The notes under the pieces are model-generated. The model did no database searches. It was given only the letters and a program-made list of their open reading frames with translations, and was not told where the DNA came from. Positions 54,075-62,947 of a stretch of DNA of 64,000 nt are shown here, one piece after another. Numbering within the stretch: position 1 is the stretch's first letter; each line of letters begins with the position of its first letter. This stretch comes from Streptomyces sp. NA04227 (GTDB lineage: Bacteria > Actinomycetota > Actinomycetes > Streptomycetales > Streptomycetaceae). Both the position numbers and the translations under genes were made by a program. The stretch lies in contig NZ_CP054918.1 in NCBI RefSeq assembly GCF_013364195.1, positions 3,833,001-3,897,000 of the forward strand. Reading direction: 5' to 3'.

Positions 54075-55115
54075 TCAGCGGAGCTCCTTCGGCTCCGTCC
54101 GCTCCGCGTCCACCTTTTCCGTACGGACCAGTTCGCCCCAGACCACGTACCGGTACTGGGAGGTGAAGACCGGTGTGCAGGTGGTCAGGGTGATGTAGCG
54201 GCCGGGCTTCTTCTTGCCGGATTCCTTGGGGACGGGGTCGAGTACCTGGACGTTGAACTTCGAGGTCTCCGGGAGGACGGCGTAGACCTTGTAGATGTAC
54301 CAGAGGTCCCTGGACTCGAAGACGATCGGGTCGCCCTTGTCGATCTTGTCGATCTTGTGGAACTTGGCGCCGTGGCCGTCGCGGTGGGCGGCGAGGGAGA
54401 AGTTGCCCTTGGCGTCCTGGGGGAGGGCCGACTTCACGGGGTCCGTGTAGTAGCCCGCGACGCCGTCGTTGAGCATCTTGTTGGAGGTGCCCTTCTTCAC
54501 CAGGATCTCGCTGCCACTCATCGCCGGGACGTGCAGGAAGCCGATGCCGCCCTCCGTGTCCAGGCTGCCGGGGCCGGTGTCCTTCTGTTCGGCCCATTGG
54601 TCGCGCACCTTGTCGCTCTGGCGCGCGGCCTCCTTGTTGGCGATGACGTTCGTCCACCACAGCGAGTAGACGACGAACAGGCCGAGCACCACACCCGCGG
54701 TGATGAGGAGTTCGCCGAAGACGCCGACGGCTGTGGCGAAGGCGCCACGGCGGGGGCTCGAACCGGTCCTGGAGCGGGGGCGGTTGCGGCGATCACGGCG
54801 GTCACGGCGGTCACGGCGGTCACGGCGGTTGGGAGCGTGACGGCCGGGTTCCTGACGGGCGGGTTCCTGACGGGCGGACTCGTGACGGGCGGGTTCGTGA
54901 GGGCCGTCCGCCGCCGTTTCGCCGTCTGCCGCCGTTTCGCCGTCCGCTATTTCGGCGTCGGCCGCTTCGCCGTCGGCTGCCTCGACAGGCCGTTCCGCGT
55001 CGCCCTGCCCGGGGTCCTGCTCCTGCCGGCCGGCTTGCTCACGGTCTTGCCCGGAGTTCCGCTCGTGCTCCTGGTCCGGCCGGGGCCGCTCCTCGTCACC
55101 ACTGCTGGCTGCCAC
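54075..55115 (-). CDS. Class E sortase (first copy)
   Basis: 346-residue membrane transpeptidase. A disordered acidic/Arg N-terminus with RRDRRDRRDRRDRR repeats precedes one helix (LLITAGVVLGLFVVYSLWWT near 137-156) and an outside sortase barrel. Catalytic residues: His in FSLAAHRDGHG, Cys in ITLTTCTPVF, Arg in SQYRYVVWG. Class E sortases anchor LAxTG proteins such as long chaplins. GTG at 55115. It lies 84 bp after the second sortase gene; the pair matches, from memory, SrtE2 and SrtE1 (SCO3849/SCO3850) of S. coelicolor. Confidence 0.93.
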   Translation of the reverse strand: MAASSGDEERPRPDQEHERNSGQDREQAGRQEQDPGQGDAERPVEAADGEAADAEIADGETAADGETAADGPHEPARHESARQEPARQEPGRHAPNRRDRRDRRDRRDRRNRPRSRTGSSPRRGAFATAVGVFGELLITAGVVLGLFVVYSLWWTNVIANKEAARQSDKVRDQWAEQKDTGPGSLDTEGGIGFLHVPAMSGSEILVKKGTSNKMLNDGVAGYYTDPVKSALPQDAKGNFSLAAHRDGHGAKFHKIDKIDKGDPIVFESRDLWYIYKVYAVLPETSKFNVQVLDPVPKESGKKKPGRYITLTTCTPVFTSQYRYVVWGELVRTEKVDAERTEPKELR

Positions 55116-55199
55116 TGATCTGCCTCTGCCCGTCGTCTCAACTGCCTCGGCCGTGCACGTCCGTTGGGGCCACCCCGTGGGGCCCCGGTACCCCGGTCG

Positions 55200-56750
55200 T
55201 CAGCCGACGAGCGCGTCGGGCTTGCCCTTGCTGCGCGGCCGCTCCTCGACCATCTTCCCCCAGACGATCATCCGATACGTACTGGTGAATTCCGGAGTAC
55301 AGGTCGTCAGTGTGATGTACCGGCCGGGCTTGGTGAAACCCGACCCGTTCGGGACAGGTGCGATCACCGAGGTGTTGCTCGGCGGGGTCTGCCGCAGGAT
55401 GCTCGCCATCTTGTAGACGAAGTACTTGTCCTGGGTCTCGACGACGATCGGGTCGCCCGGTTCGAGGCGGTTGATGTAGCGGAACGGTTCGCCGTGCGTA
55501 TTGCGGTGACCGGCCACCGAGAAGTTGCCCTTGGCGTCCTCGGGCATGGCCGTCTGGATGGTGCCCTCGCCGCCGTAGTGGCCGACCATGCCCCGGTCGA
55601 GCACCTTCTTCTTGCTGATGCCCTCGGCGATGGGCACCTCGACGTCGAGCTTCGGGATGTACATGATCGCGAAGCCCTGGCCGGGCTCGAAGGTGTCCGG
55701 GCGCCGCTTGCCCTCGGCCCAGCCCTCCTTGAGGTCCTCGCGCTCGCCCCGCGCCTGTGCCTGGGCCCTTATGTTCGTCCACCAGAGCTGGTACGTGACG
55801 AAGAGCAGCATCACCACGCCCAGCGTGATGAAGAACTCGCCGATCGCCCGGCTCGCGACCACCGAGGGGCTGGGCTTACGCGCCTTCGCCGCGCGCCGGG
55901 CGGCCACCCTGCTGAGCGGCGCCCCGCCGTTCTCCGACTCCTCTGCCGTGCCGGTGCCTTCGTCCTCCGCCGCGGAGCCCCCGCCGCGCTGCTTGGCCGC
56001 CTTGCGCCGTGCGGCCCGGCCGCCCACCGCGTCGGAGATCGCCGAGACGCGTCGCCGGACCTCGCCGGTCCGCAGCGCCATGGTCTCGTCGTGCCGTGGC
56101 TGCGGTACGGCGGGCGGTGCGGCGCGCCCGGCCCCGGTCACCGCCGGGCCGTCGGGGTCGTCGGGGTCCTCGTTCAGGAAGATGCCGTGCGGGGCGACGC
56201 GCAGGCCCACCGTCTCGTCGTCCCGTGCGGGCGCTCTACGGCGTCCTGTGGGGCGCACATCGTCCGACGGCACCGGGACATCCGTCGCCCCCGTCCCGGG
56301 CGCCTGGGGCGGCTTCCTGCGCCGTCCCCTGCCGCTGGTCGTACGGCCGTCCGGCGGGACGGCTCCTCCGGTAGCACCCGCACCCGGGCCTTGCGCGGGG
56401 CCCGCGGCCGGACCTTGAGCGGCGCCCGCACCTTCGCCCGCGCCCGCTTGCGCACCCCCGGACCCGCCCGCGCCCGCCTGCCCGCCCGCCGAGCTGCGGA
56501 ACCACGGCGAGGGGTGACTGCCGCCCGGCAGCGGGTCGTTGAGGGGGTCGTCGAGTCGCTCCACGGCGGCCGCGAAGGAGCCGGTGTCCTGGAAGGCGCC
56601 GGGGTCCCGGAGGGCTCCCGGGTCCTCGTGCGCACCGGCGCCCTCGTACGTACCGGCACCCTCGTACGGCTGCCCGTACGAGGCCCGTTCGTCGCGGGGC
56701 GAGCCGGGGCCCGAGCCCTCCTCGTCACGCCCGGGACGCGGCGCGGTCAC
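55200..56750 (-). CDS. Class E sortase (second copy) with long disordered N-terminus
   Basis: 516 residues. The C-terminal ~230 form the sortase domain: helix FFITLGVVMLLFVTYQLWWT, His in FSVAGHRNTHG, Cys in ITLTTCTPEF, Arg in STYRMIVWG. About 280 N-terminal residues are Gly/Ala/Pro-rich, with ETVGLRVAPHGIFLNEDP and a DETMALRTGEV motif pair that could be kinase or FHA targets (Thr in acidic context). The start is GTG at 56750 in a GTGA overlap with pabA. The catalytic domain is clearly paralogous to the first copy. Confidence 0.93.
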   Translation of the reverse strand: MTAPRPGRDEEGSGPGSPRDERASYGQPYEGAGTYEGAGAHEDPGALRDPGAFQDTGSFAAAVERLDDPLNDPLPGGSHPSPWFRSSAGGQAGAGGSGGAQAGAGEGAGAAQGPAAGPAQGPGAGATGGAVPPDGRTTSGRGRRRKPPQAPGTGATDVPVPSDDVRPTGRRRAPARDDETVGLRVAPHGIFLNEDPDDPDGPAVTGAGRAAPPAVPQPRHDETMALRTGEVRRRVSAISDAVGGRAARRKAAKQRGGGSAAEDEGTGTAEESENGGAPLSRVAARRAAKARKPSPSVVASRAIGEFFITLGVVMLLFVTYQLWWTNIRAQAQARGEREDLKEGWAEGKRRPDTFEPGQGFAIMYIPKLDVEVPIAEGISKKKVLDRGMVGHYGGEGTIQTAMPEDAKGNFSVAGHRNTHGEPFRYINRLEPGDPIVVETQDKYFVYKMASILRQTPPSNTSVIAPVPNGSGFTKPGRYITLTTCTPEFTSTYRMIVWGKMVEERPRSKGKPDALVG

Positions 56751-57502
56751 GCCGAGGCCCTGCCCACCACGGGCGCGAGCCCGGCCGAGCGTGCCACCGC
56801 CCGCCCGTCGCCGCACTCGTTCAGCCAGTTGGCGAGCATCCGGTGGCCGTGTTCGGTGAGTACCGACTCGGGGTGGAACTGCACGCCCTCGACGGCCAGT
56901 TCACGGTGCCGCAGGCCCATGATGATCCCGTCCTCGGTACGCGCGGTGACCTCCAGCTCGGCGGGGAGGGTGTCCGGCTCGGCGGCCAGCGAGTGATAGC
57001 GGGTGGCCGTGAAGGGCGAGGGCAGTCCGGCGAAGACGCCGCGCCCTTCGTGCCGTACCGGCGAGGTCTTGCCGTGCAGCAGCTCCGGCGCGCGGTCCAC
57101 GACACCGCCGTAGGCGACCATCATCGACTGCATGCCGAGGCAGACGCCGAAGACGGGGAGGGCGGTCGCGGCGCAGTGCCGGACCATGTCGATACAGACG
57201 CCGGCGTGCTCGGGGGTGCCCGGGCCCGGCGACAGCAGTACGCCGTCGAAGCCCGCCTCGCTCCCGGCCCCGCCCGACGCGCGCGCTACCGCGTGTGCCG
57301 TGGTCACCTCGTCGTTGCGCACCACTTCGCACTCGGCGCCCAACTGGTACAGGTACTGCACGAGGTTGAAGACGAAGCTGTCGTAGTTGTCCACGACGAG
57401 AATGCGGGCGGGCCGGTTCTCGATCCTCCGGCCGGACCCGGCGCCGTCCGCGCCGCCTGTTCCGCCGGCGCCTTCGCTCCGTACGTTCCCGATCTCCGCC
57501 AT
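56747..57502 (-). CDS. pabA: Aminodeoxychorismate/anthranilate synthase glutaminase subunit (PabA/TrpG)
   Basis: 251-residue class I glutamine amidotransferase that supplies ammonia to chorismate for p-aminobenzoate or anthranilate. The N-terminal VVDNYDSFVFNLVQYLYQLG is diagnostic. The catalytic Cys is in VFGVCLGMQSM, and His-Glu is in VEGVQFHPESVLTEHG. LLSPGPGTPEHAG is the oxyanion region. A 28-residue Gly/Ala-rich N-terminal extension is unusual. Start ATG 57502, one-base TGATG overlap with the small membrane gene. No synthase large subunit lies in the window. Confidence 0.93.
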   Translation of the reverse strand: MAEIGNVRSEGAGGTGGADGAGSGRRIENRPARILVVDNYDSFVFNLVQYLYQLGAECEVVRNDEVTTAHAVARASGGAGSEAGFDGVLLSPGPGTPEHAGVCIDMVRHCAATALPVFGVCLGMQSMMVAYGGVVDRAPELLHGKTSPVRHEGRGVFAGLPSPFTATRYHSLAAEPDTLPAELEVTARTEDGIIMGLRHRELAVEGVQFHPESVLTEHGHRMLANWLNECGDGRAVARSAGLAPVVGRASA

Positions 57503-57690
57503 CACAGGGCCGCCCTTCCGGTGGGAACCATCCCCTCGTCGACAGTGACGTCGTTGAAGGGCAGCAGCGGTTCCGCCCACGGGAAGATGTGCTGGAACAG
57601 CAGGTAAATGACGAGGAATACCAGGAGCAGCGACAACAGGGCCTTCACCCACGCGTTGCCCGGCAGATGCCGCCAGATCCAGCCGTACAT
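57502..57690 (-). CDS. Small single-pass membrane protein
   Basis: 62 residues: MYGWIWRHLPGNAWVKA, then a helix LLSLLLVFLVIYLLFQHIF (about 18-36), then an acidic outside tail PFNDVTVDEGM. Start ATG 57690 after GGGGACGGC. Overlaps pabA by one base. The family is conserved in this position in streptomycetes as I recall; function unknown. Confidence 0.8.
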   Translation of the reverse strand: MYGWIWRHLPGNAWVKALLSLLLVFLVIYLLFQHIFPWAEPLLPFNDVTVDEGMVPTGRAAL

Positions 57691-58071
57691 GCCGTCCCCA
57701 CTTGTCCTGTCCGAGCCCGGCGCCACAGGACCCCCCGGGCCCTCGACCGTCCGCTCTGCGTCCGCTGTGTGCTCGCTCTTCGTCGTGCGCGCTGCGCTCC
57801 GTCAGTCCCACCCCGAGCGCCAAGTCGTTCAGGACCAGACTACGGGGACGCGACAGCACTAGGTTGCCGCCTGGACAAACCCCATCTCCATGCCTCTCGT
57901 CACACCAGTCCCTCGTTCGAGGGGCGCACGGGGCGCACTGAAGGCCGTTCACGCGAGGGCTTGTTCGGGGCTGGAGACTTGTTCGGGCACATGTTCCACG
58001 TGAAACGTCCGTCGGGACGGCCCGAGGGGGCGGCCGGGTGGCCGAACCGTCCCTGCCCCCGTCGCCTCGCG
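57691..58071. other. Intergenic region upstream of the pabA-sortase operon
   Basis: 381 bp with CGTCCGCTGTG/GCTCGC-type short repeats near 57740-57800 and one parS site at 57993-58006. No gene is seen. Confidence 0.65.
57993..58006. promoter_or_regulatory. parS site 2 (one mismatch)
   Basis: GTTCCACGTGAAAC, one base from the perfect palindrome, in noncoding sequence between the DUF881 gene and the small membrane gene. Confidence 0.85.
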
Positions 58072-58899
58072 TCAGTCGGTGGGCTCGGCGTGGTGGAGGT
58101 CGACCGTTCCCGCGTAGCCGGGCAGTTTCACGGTGCCGTCGTCCTGGACGTCCCAGCCGAGGCCGTAGGCGTTGACGTAGAGCATGTAGTTCTGGATCTC
58201 GGGGGAGTCGGAGAGCGCCTGCTTCAGTTTGTCCGGGTCGCCGACGGCGGTGACCTTGTACGGCGGCGAGTAGACGCGGCCCTGGAGGATCAGGGTGTTG
58301 CCGACGCAGCGGACGGCGCTGGTCGAGATCAGCCGCTGGTCCATGACCTTGATGCCGCGGGCGCCGCCCTGCCAGAGGGCGTTCACCACGGCCTGGAGGT
58401 CCTGCTGGTGGATCACGAGGTCGTTGGGCTGCGGGTCCGGGTAGCCGGGGAGCTTCGCGGTGGCGTCCGGCGGGGCGTCGTCGAGGGTCACGGTGACGGC
58501 CCTGCCGCGCAGTGCGCTGGTGCCGGCGGCCTTCTCCAGACCGGCCAGTTTCCGTTCCTCGGCGTCGGTGCTGCCGTCGTCGCGGTCCGCGAGCGAGTCC
58601 ACGTCCTCGCGCAGCCCCGCGTTGCTCTCGTCGAGCTGGCCGTTCTTGCGGCTGCGCTCCTGGATCAGGTCGGACAGCTTCAGGAGCGAGGCGTCGGTAC
58701 GGATGTTGGTGCCCTTGGCCGTGTTGAAGCTGGTGAAGAAGAGCAGCCCGGCGAGGGCGAAGACGGCGGCGGTGAGCAGGCGCACAGGGTGTCCGCCCAG
58801 CCACTTTCGGCGGCCCGGCCCTCGCTGTGCGTGTGCGTTCTCGTTCCCGCTGTGGCCGGGGCTGGTGCCCGGGCCGGTGGAGTCGGCAGAATGGCTCAA
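58072..58899 (-). CDS. DUF881 membrane protein
   Basis: 275-residue DUF881 protein with one N-terminal helix ([20 protein letters not shown], about 39-58), a coiled-coil segment ([20 protein letters not shown]) and an outside domain with [40 protein letters not shown] and [20 protein letters not shown]. These are the conserved blocks of the family, which sits beside division genes in actinobacteria. Divergent from crgA. Reaction unknown; the family is predicted to be structural or regulatory in septation. Confidence 0.88.
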   Translation of the reverse strand: MSHSADSTGPGTSPGHSGNENAHAQRGPGRRKWLGGHPVRLLTAAVFALAGLLFFTSFNTAKGTNIRTDASLLKLSDLIQERSRKNGQLDESNAGLREDVDSLADRDDGSTDAEERKLAGLEKAAGTSALRGRAVTVTLDDAPPDATAKLPGYPDPQPNDLVIHQQDLQAVVNALWQGGARGIKVMDQRLISTSAVRCVGNTLILQGRVYSPPYKVTAVGDPDKLKQALSDSPEIQNYMLYVNAYGLGWDVQDDGTVKLPGYAGTVDLHHAEPTD

Positions 58900-59059
58900 C
58901 GGACCCTTACTCCTAACGGCGCCGAGGAAGCACTACGCTAACGGACGCTCGGGGGAGCACTCAGTGTCCCCTCAGTGTCCGCTTGTACGCTGCCTCTTCA
59001 GCCCCGGCCACGGTCCCGTGCACGGGCATCACGGCAGCGCATCGACAGGAGAGACCCTC

Positions 59060-59323
59060 GTGCCGAAGTCACGCATCCGCAAGAAGGACGATTACACGCC
59101 GCCCCCGGCGAAGCAGGCGAAGCAGCCGACGAGCATCAAGCTGACCAACCGCAGTTGGGTGGCGCCGGTGATGCTTGCCCTCTTCCTCATCGGCCTGGCC
59201 TGGATCGTCGTCTTCTACGTGACCGACACCAAGCTCCCGATCGAGTCGCTGGGCAACTTCAACATCCTCGTAGGCTTCGCGTTCATCGCCGCGGGGTTCG
59301 GCGTCTCCACTCAGTGGAAGTAG
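59060..59323 (+). CDS. crgA: CrgA, cell-division coordination protein
   Basis: 87 residues, two transmembrane helices ([20 protein letters not shown] and [20 protein letters not shown]) after a basic N-terminus [16 protein letters not shown]. CrgA restrains FtsZ-ring assembly in aerial hyphae of Streptomyces and links FtsZ to PBPs in mycobacteria. GTG at 59060 after AGGAGAG. A strong hairpin follows. Confidence 0.95.
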   Translation: MPKSRIRKKDDYTPPPAKQAKQPTSIKLTNRSWVAPVMLALFLIGLAWIVVFYVTDTKLPIESLGNFNILVGFAFIAAGFGVSTQWK

Positions 59324-59342
59324 CGCCGGACTCCGGCGCATC

Positions 59343-59374
59343 GAGAGGCGTACCCGGAACCGGGTGCGCCTCTC
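59343..59374 (+). terminator. Terminator of crgA
   Basis: GAGAGGCGTACCCGG and CCGGGTGCGCCTCTC around AA, a 15-bp stem with one G-U pair. It is preceded by a smaller hairpin GCGCCGGACTCCGGCGC. Confidence 0.8.
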
Positions 59375-59642
59375 AGCCGTGCCCCGCCACCAGTGCGGCC
59401 CCCACGGCTTCCGCGGCTCCCTGACCGCTCTGTCCTCCCCGGACCGGCCCCGACCGCCCCGACCGCAGTACCCGTGCGCCGATGCACCGATTCGTTCGAT
59501 TCGGTCCGTCCCGCTCCGCGGAGCGGGTAAGGTTGTACCTCCCTCAAGTGAGCGCGTCCCCGACGACGCGGGGCTCATCCGGACGCGTGTATCCCGTCCG
59601 GCCCTCGTGTGGACGCCGTTTCTCCCCCAGGTTGCCGAGAAG

Positions 59643-59841
59643 TTATCCACAAGGCTGTCCACATGGGGAAAAGGTCTGAAGATCTGTGGATAACCACTGA
59701 GCGGTTGACGCCGGTGTGACAGACCTACCGGCATCCGGATCCCTGTTCGACCCTTGCCTCTCCTGGGAAAACGCAGGTCAGAGCCGGGTCCGCGACAGCG
59801 CCCCCACCACATGCACAAGCACGGCCACACGCTGTGGACAA
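59643..59841. promoter_or_regulatory. Cluster of four DnaA boxes outside oriC
   Basis: TTATCCACA at 59643-59651, CTGTCCACA at 59655-59663 (one mismatch), TGTGGATAA at 59685-59693 (reverse) and TGTGGACAA at 59833-59841 (reverse). The first three lie within 51 bp in a locally AT-richer segment. Confidence 0.65.
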
Positions 59842-59959
59842 CTTGCGAAGACCTGGGCAGACCAGTGGATCGAACACCTGCTCGATTCTCTGCGCGAGCG
59901 GCTCTTCGCCCGGCCCTCGTCGAGCCAAGCGGAACGCCCGCGGAAGAGACGGACCGGGC

Positions 59960-60874
59960 TCAGACGAGCGCGGCCGTACGCAGCACCACGACCAGCACAC
60001 TGACGGCCAGTACCGCGGCGCAGGTCGCCGACTGCACCAGCGTCCGCCGCCCGGCCGGGGCGTGCACCATCCCGTACGCGAGGGCCGCGCCCGCGACCAG
60101 TCCGCCGACGTGGGCCTGCCAGGCGATGTTGGGGACGGCGAAGGTGAAGACCAGGTTGATCGCGAGCAGGATGAGGACCGGCCGCATGTCGTAGCGCAGC
60201 CGCCGCATCAGTACCGCCGTCGCCCCCAGCAGCCCGAACACCGCGCCCGAGGCGCCGAGCGAGACGTCCTGCGGGGCCATGAGCAGGTAGGAGAGCGCGC
60301 TGCCCGCGAGGCCCGAGAGCAGGTAGAGGCTCAGGTAGCGGATCCGGCCGAGGGCTTCCTCCAGGGGGCCGCCGAGCCACCACAAGCTGAGCATGTTGAA
60401 GGCGAGGTGCCAGGGCGCCTCGTGCACGAAGTTCGCCGTGAACAGGCGGTACCACTCGCCCGCGGCCACGCCCTCGATGGGGTCGTAGGCGCCGGAGGGG
60501 AACTGATCGGTCCCGGGCCAGCCGCCGACCAGGACGGTGTGCTCGTAGACGGAACCGCCCGCGTGCACGGCCAGGAACATCGCGAGGTTGACCGCGATCA
60601 GCAGCTTGGTGAGCAGGCGCGGATCGGCGGTGAGGACGCCGCCCGCCAGATTGCGCGGCCGGACCGCGCTCGCCGAACGGCCGCTGCTGCCCTGCCGCAC
60701 ACAGTCCGGGCACTGGAACCCGACCGAGGCGTCGATCATGCACTCCGGACAGATGGGCCGCTCGCAGCGCACACAGCGGATCCCGGTCTCGCGGTCCGGG
60801 TGGCGGTAGCAGCCGGGCACCGACTGCCCCTCGTCCGGCCACTGGCCCTGCCCCCGGCCCGGCGTCTGATCCAT
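59960..60874 (-). CDS. Rhomboid-family intramembrane serine protease
   Basis: 304 residues. The N-terminal zinc-finger-like motif (CYRHPDRETGIRCVRC, PICPECM, FQCPDC) is followed by seven helices. Active-site Ser is in SLGASGAVFGLLGA and His in WQAHVGGLVAG; WHLAFNMLSLWWLG is the L1/HxxxN element. It cleaves membrane-embedded substrates. ATG at 60874. It follows the ppiA terminator and precedes crgA on the opposite strand. The substrate is unknown. Confidence 0.93.
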   Translation of the reverse strand: MDQTPGRGQGQWPDEGQSVPGCYRHPDRETGIRCVRCERPICPECMIDASVGFQCPDCVRQGSSGRSASAVRPRNLAGGVLTADPRLLTKLLIAVNLAMFLAVHAGGSVYEHTVLVGGWPGTDQFPSGAYDPIEGVAAGEWYRLFTANFVHEAPWHLAFNMLSLWWLGGPLEEALGRIRYLSLYLLSGLAGSALSYLLMAPQDVSLGASGAVFGLLGATAVLMRRLRYDMRPVLILLAINLVFTFAVPNIAWQAHVGGLVAGAALAYGMVHAPAGRRTLVQSATCAAVLAVSVLVVVLRTAALV

Positions 60875-60930
60875 CTCGGCAGCCTCGATCCCTACTACGT
60901 GCTCACGGCGCGGCCCCGGAAAAAGAAACC

Positions 60931-60960
60931 GCCCCGCCCTTCCTGACGGACGGGCGGGGC
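60931..60960 (-). terminator. Terminator of ppiA
   Basis: GCCCCGCCC / GGGCGGGGC 9-bp stem; in the minus direction it is followed by GGTTTCTTTTT, an actual T tract. Confidence 0.85.
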
Positions 60961-61080
60961 ACAAGGTTCCCGGGTGCCCTCCTGGGCCCCGGAAAGCCAC
61001 GAGCCTCGGCGGCCCCGACACGTCGGGAACCGCGGTGCTCCGGCCGCCGGCGATCCGGGCGGCCCGTGTCGGCGTCCGGC

Positions 61081-61608
61081 TCAGCGGCTCTCGATGACGA
61101 CCGACTCGATGACGACGTCCTTGACCGGACGGTCGGTGCGCGGGTTGGTCTGCACGGCCGCGATCTCGTCCACGACCTTGCGGCCCGCGTCGCCGGTGAC
61201 CTTGCCGAAGATGGTGTGCTTGCGGTTCAGCCAGGTGGTGGCGCTGACCGTGACGAAGAACTGCGAGCCGTTGGTGCCCGGGCCCGCGTTGGCCATCGCC
61301 AGCAGGTACGGCTCGGAGAAGGACAGGTCCGGGTGGAACTCGTCCTCGAACTCGTAGCCGGGGCCGCCGGTGCCGTTGCCCAGCGGGTCGCCGCCCTGGA
61401 TCATGAAGCCGCTGATCACACGGTGGAAGACCGTCCCGTCGTACAGCTTCTCGGTGGTCTTGGCACCGGTCTCCGGGTTGGTCCACTCACGCTGACCCTG
61501 GGCCAGCTCGACGAAGTTCTTGACCGTCTTCGGCGCGTGGTTCGCGTACAGCTCGACTTCGATGTCGCCGTGATTGGTCTTCAGGGTGGCGTAAAGCTTC
61601 TCGGCCAC
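61081..61608 (-). CDS. ppiA: Cyclophilin-type peptidyl-prolyl cis-trans isomerase PpiA
   Basis: 175-residue cytoplasmic cyclophilin. Conserved YDGTVFHRVISGFMIQGGDP includes the catalytic Arg and hydrophobic pocket; GPGTNGSQFFVTVSATTWLN and HTIFGKVTGDAGRKVVDEI follow. It speeds prolyl isomerisation in protein folding. GTG at 61608 after GGAAGG. An isolated gene with its own T-tailed terminator. Confidence 0.95.
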   Translation of the reverse strand: MAEKLYATLKTNHGDIEVELYANHAPKTVKNFVELAQGQREWTNPETGAKTTEKLYDGTVFHRVISGFMIQGGDPLGNGTGGPGYEFEDEFHPDLSFSEPYLLAMANAGPGTNGSQFFVTVSATTWLNRKHTIFGKVTGDAGRKVVDEIAAVQTNPRTDRPVKDVVIESVVIESR

Positions 61609-61959
61609 GATCTGCCTTCCGTTGTCCTTTGTGACCCCCTGATCCTCGCACGGACCGCGCACCGGGATGCCTGGCCACCACCTCGCGGCCGCCCGCATGG
61701 CCCGCGGCCGCGAGGAATACGCCCGCCTGCCGAGCCGGAACACCCCGTCCGGGAGGCGATTTAGTGGCATCGTCGGAACCGGAACCGGGACACTCACCCC
61801 CATTCGCCCCTTACTGCCTTGGCGCCTTCCGCCCCGCCTGCCGTACCGGTTCCGCCGTGACCCGGATGCCCGTGCGCGCATGCCGCCCCGGCGCCGGACA
61901 GGCATGATCCCCAAGGGGATGGAAAGGCGAAAAGGTACGCCACCGAGGAGGAGGTTCTC
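61609..61959. other. Divergent region between ppiA and the DUF5324 gene
   Basis: 351 bp. It contains GGAACCGGAACCGGG-like short repeats near 61776, a repeated GCGGCCGC pair near 61688 and 61706, and the GAGGAGGAGG ribosome site of the next gene. No additional gene. Confidence 0.6.
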
Positions 61960-62700
61960 GTGAACCGCATGGACAGCGTGCGCGCCGCTACCGGTTCGGC
62001 GAAGGGCAGCGTGCTGCACGCCGCGGAAGTGGTGGCGCCCTACGCCGACACGGCCAAGGACCGGGCAGCCCACTACGCCCAGGAAGCACGCGTACGGCTC
62101 GCCCCCAGGGTCGCGCTCGCCGCGGACCAGGCCCGTGTCCAGTACGACGCCCACGTCGCTCCGCGTCTGGAGCAGGCCAAACAGCATGTACCGCCGAAGG
62201 TCGACGCCGCGGCCCACGAAGCCGCGGCTCGTACCCGCAAGGCGGCCCGGGAGGCGGCGATCGCCTCCCGTCCGCACATCGAGCACGCGCGGGCCGCGGC
62301 CCAGCCCGTGCGCGAGGAGGCCGCCGCCCGTAGCGTGGCCGCGGTCGCCGCACTGCGCGGACAGGTCTCGGCCAAGGACATCGAGCGGCTGGCGCGCAGG
62401 AAGCGCCGCCGGGGCCGGATGTCCGGAGCCCTCAAGGGCTTCACGATGGTCGGGCTGCTCGCGGGCGGCGCCTTCGCCGCCTGGAAGTGGTGGGACAAGC
62501 AGGCCAACCCCGACTGGCTGGTCGAGCCGCCCGCCGCCACCGAGGTCCGTGACCCGGGCGCTCCGCTCACCGCGGTCGACGGCAGCCGGGGCTCGGGCCT
62601 GGACCCCGAGGTCCAGGCCAAGCAGGCCGAACAAGACGCCGAGGACCAGGCCGGTCACACCGACCGCTCCGGGTCGTCCCGTCGCGAGAAGCCGGAGTAG
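61960..62700 (+). CDS. DUF5324 family membrane protein
   Basis: 246 residues. A helical Ala/Arg/His-rich region (about 1-140) resembles a long amphipathic coiled coil (AAHEAAARTRKAAREAAI). One helix (GFTMVGLLAGGAFAAWKWW, about 160-178) leads to a short outside segment with LVEPPAATEVRDPGAPL, ending in a Gln/Glu/Asp tail. GTG at 61960 after GAGGAGGAGG; ATG at 61969 is an alternative. It is conserved near oriC in streptomycetes; function unknown. Confidence 0.8.
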   Translation: MNRMDSVRAATGSAKGSVLHAAEVVAPYADTAKDRAAHYAQEARVRLAPRVALAADQARVQYDAHVAPRLEQAKQHVPPKVDAAAHEAAARTRKAAREAAIASRPHIEHARAAAQPVREEAAARSVAAVAALRGQVSAKDIERLARRKRRRGRMSGALKGFTMVGLLAGGAFAAWKWWDKQANPDWLVEPPAATEVRDPGAPLTAVDGSRGSGLDPEVQAKQAEQDAEDQAGHTDRSGSSRREKPE

Positions 62701-62792
62701 GGCAGGGCGCACCGGCCGGGCGGCCACGGAAGGGGCCGACGGCGGCCGCATTCATCGCCGTCGGACTCGTCCGGGCCCGCGGTCTCGCGAAC

Positions 62793-62844
62793 TCGCCTCC
62801 ACGTAGGGGGTCGTGAACTCGCCTCCACACAGAGGGTCGTGAAC
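62793..62844 (+). repeat. 26-bp tandem duplication
   Basis: TCGCCTCCACGTAGGGGGTC.. (62793-62818) and TCGCCTCCACACAGAGGGTC.. (62819-62844), three differences; between the DUF5324 gene and a terminator. Confidence 0.8.
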
Positions 62845-62899
62845 GCGAAGACCGTGAACGCCCGGCACCGGCACAGCAGTTGTGCAGGACGTAGCACCG

Positions 62900-62936
62900 A
62901 ACAGCGCGGGAGGCCACACCGGCCCCCCGCGCTGTT
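62900..62936. terminator. Bidirectional terminator overlapping parS site 3
   Basis: AACAGCGCGGG / CCCGCGCTGTT, an 11-bp stem. Its right arm shares three bases with the parS site, so hairpin and ParB site are fused. Confidence 0.8.
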
Positions 62937-62947
62937 TCACGTGGAAC
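62934..62947. promoter_or_regulatory. parS site 3 (one mismatch)
   Basis: GTTTCACGTGGAAC, one base from the perfect palindrome. It contains the stop codon of the SRPBCC gene and abuts the terminator. Confidence 0.85.

Larger units (their letters stand above)
59324..59959. other. Noncoding region between crgA and the rhomboid gene
   Basis: 636 bp holding the crgA terminator, a cluster of four DnaA boxes (59643-59841) and otherwise no gene I can support. Short frames here lack start signals. Confidence 0.65.

Noticed and set aside
59643..59841. The chromosomal origin oriC itself
   Set aside because: Only four DnaA boxes and no dnaA or dnaN next to it; Streptomyces oriC carries many more boxes between those genes.
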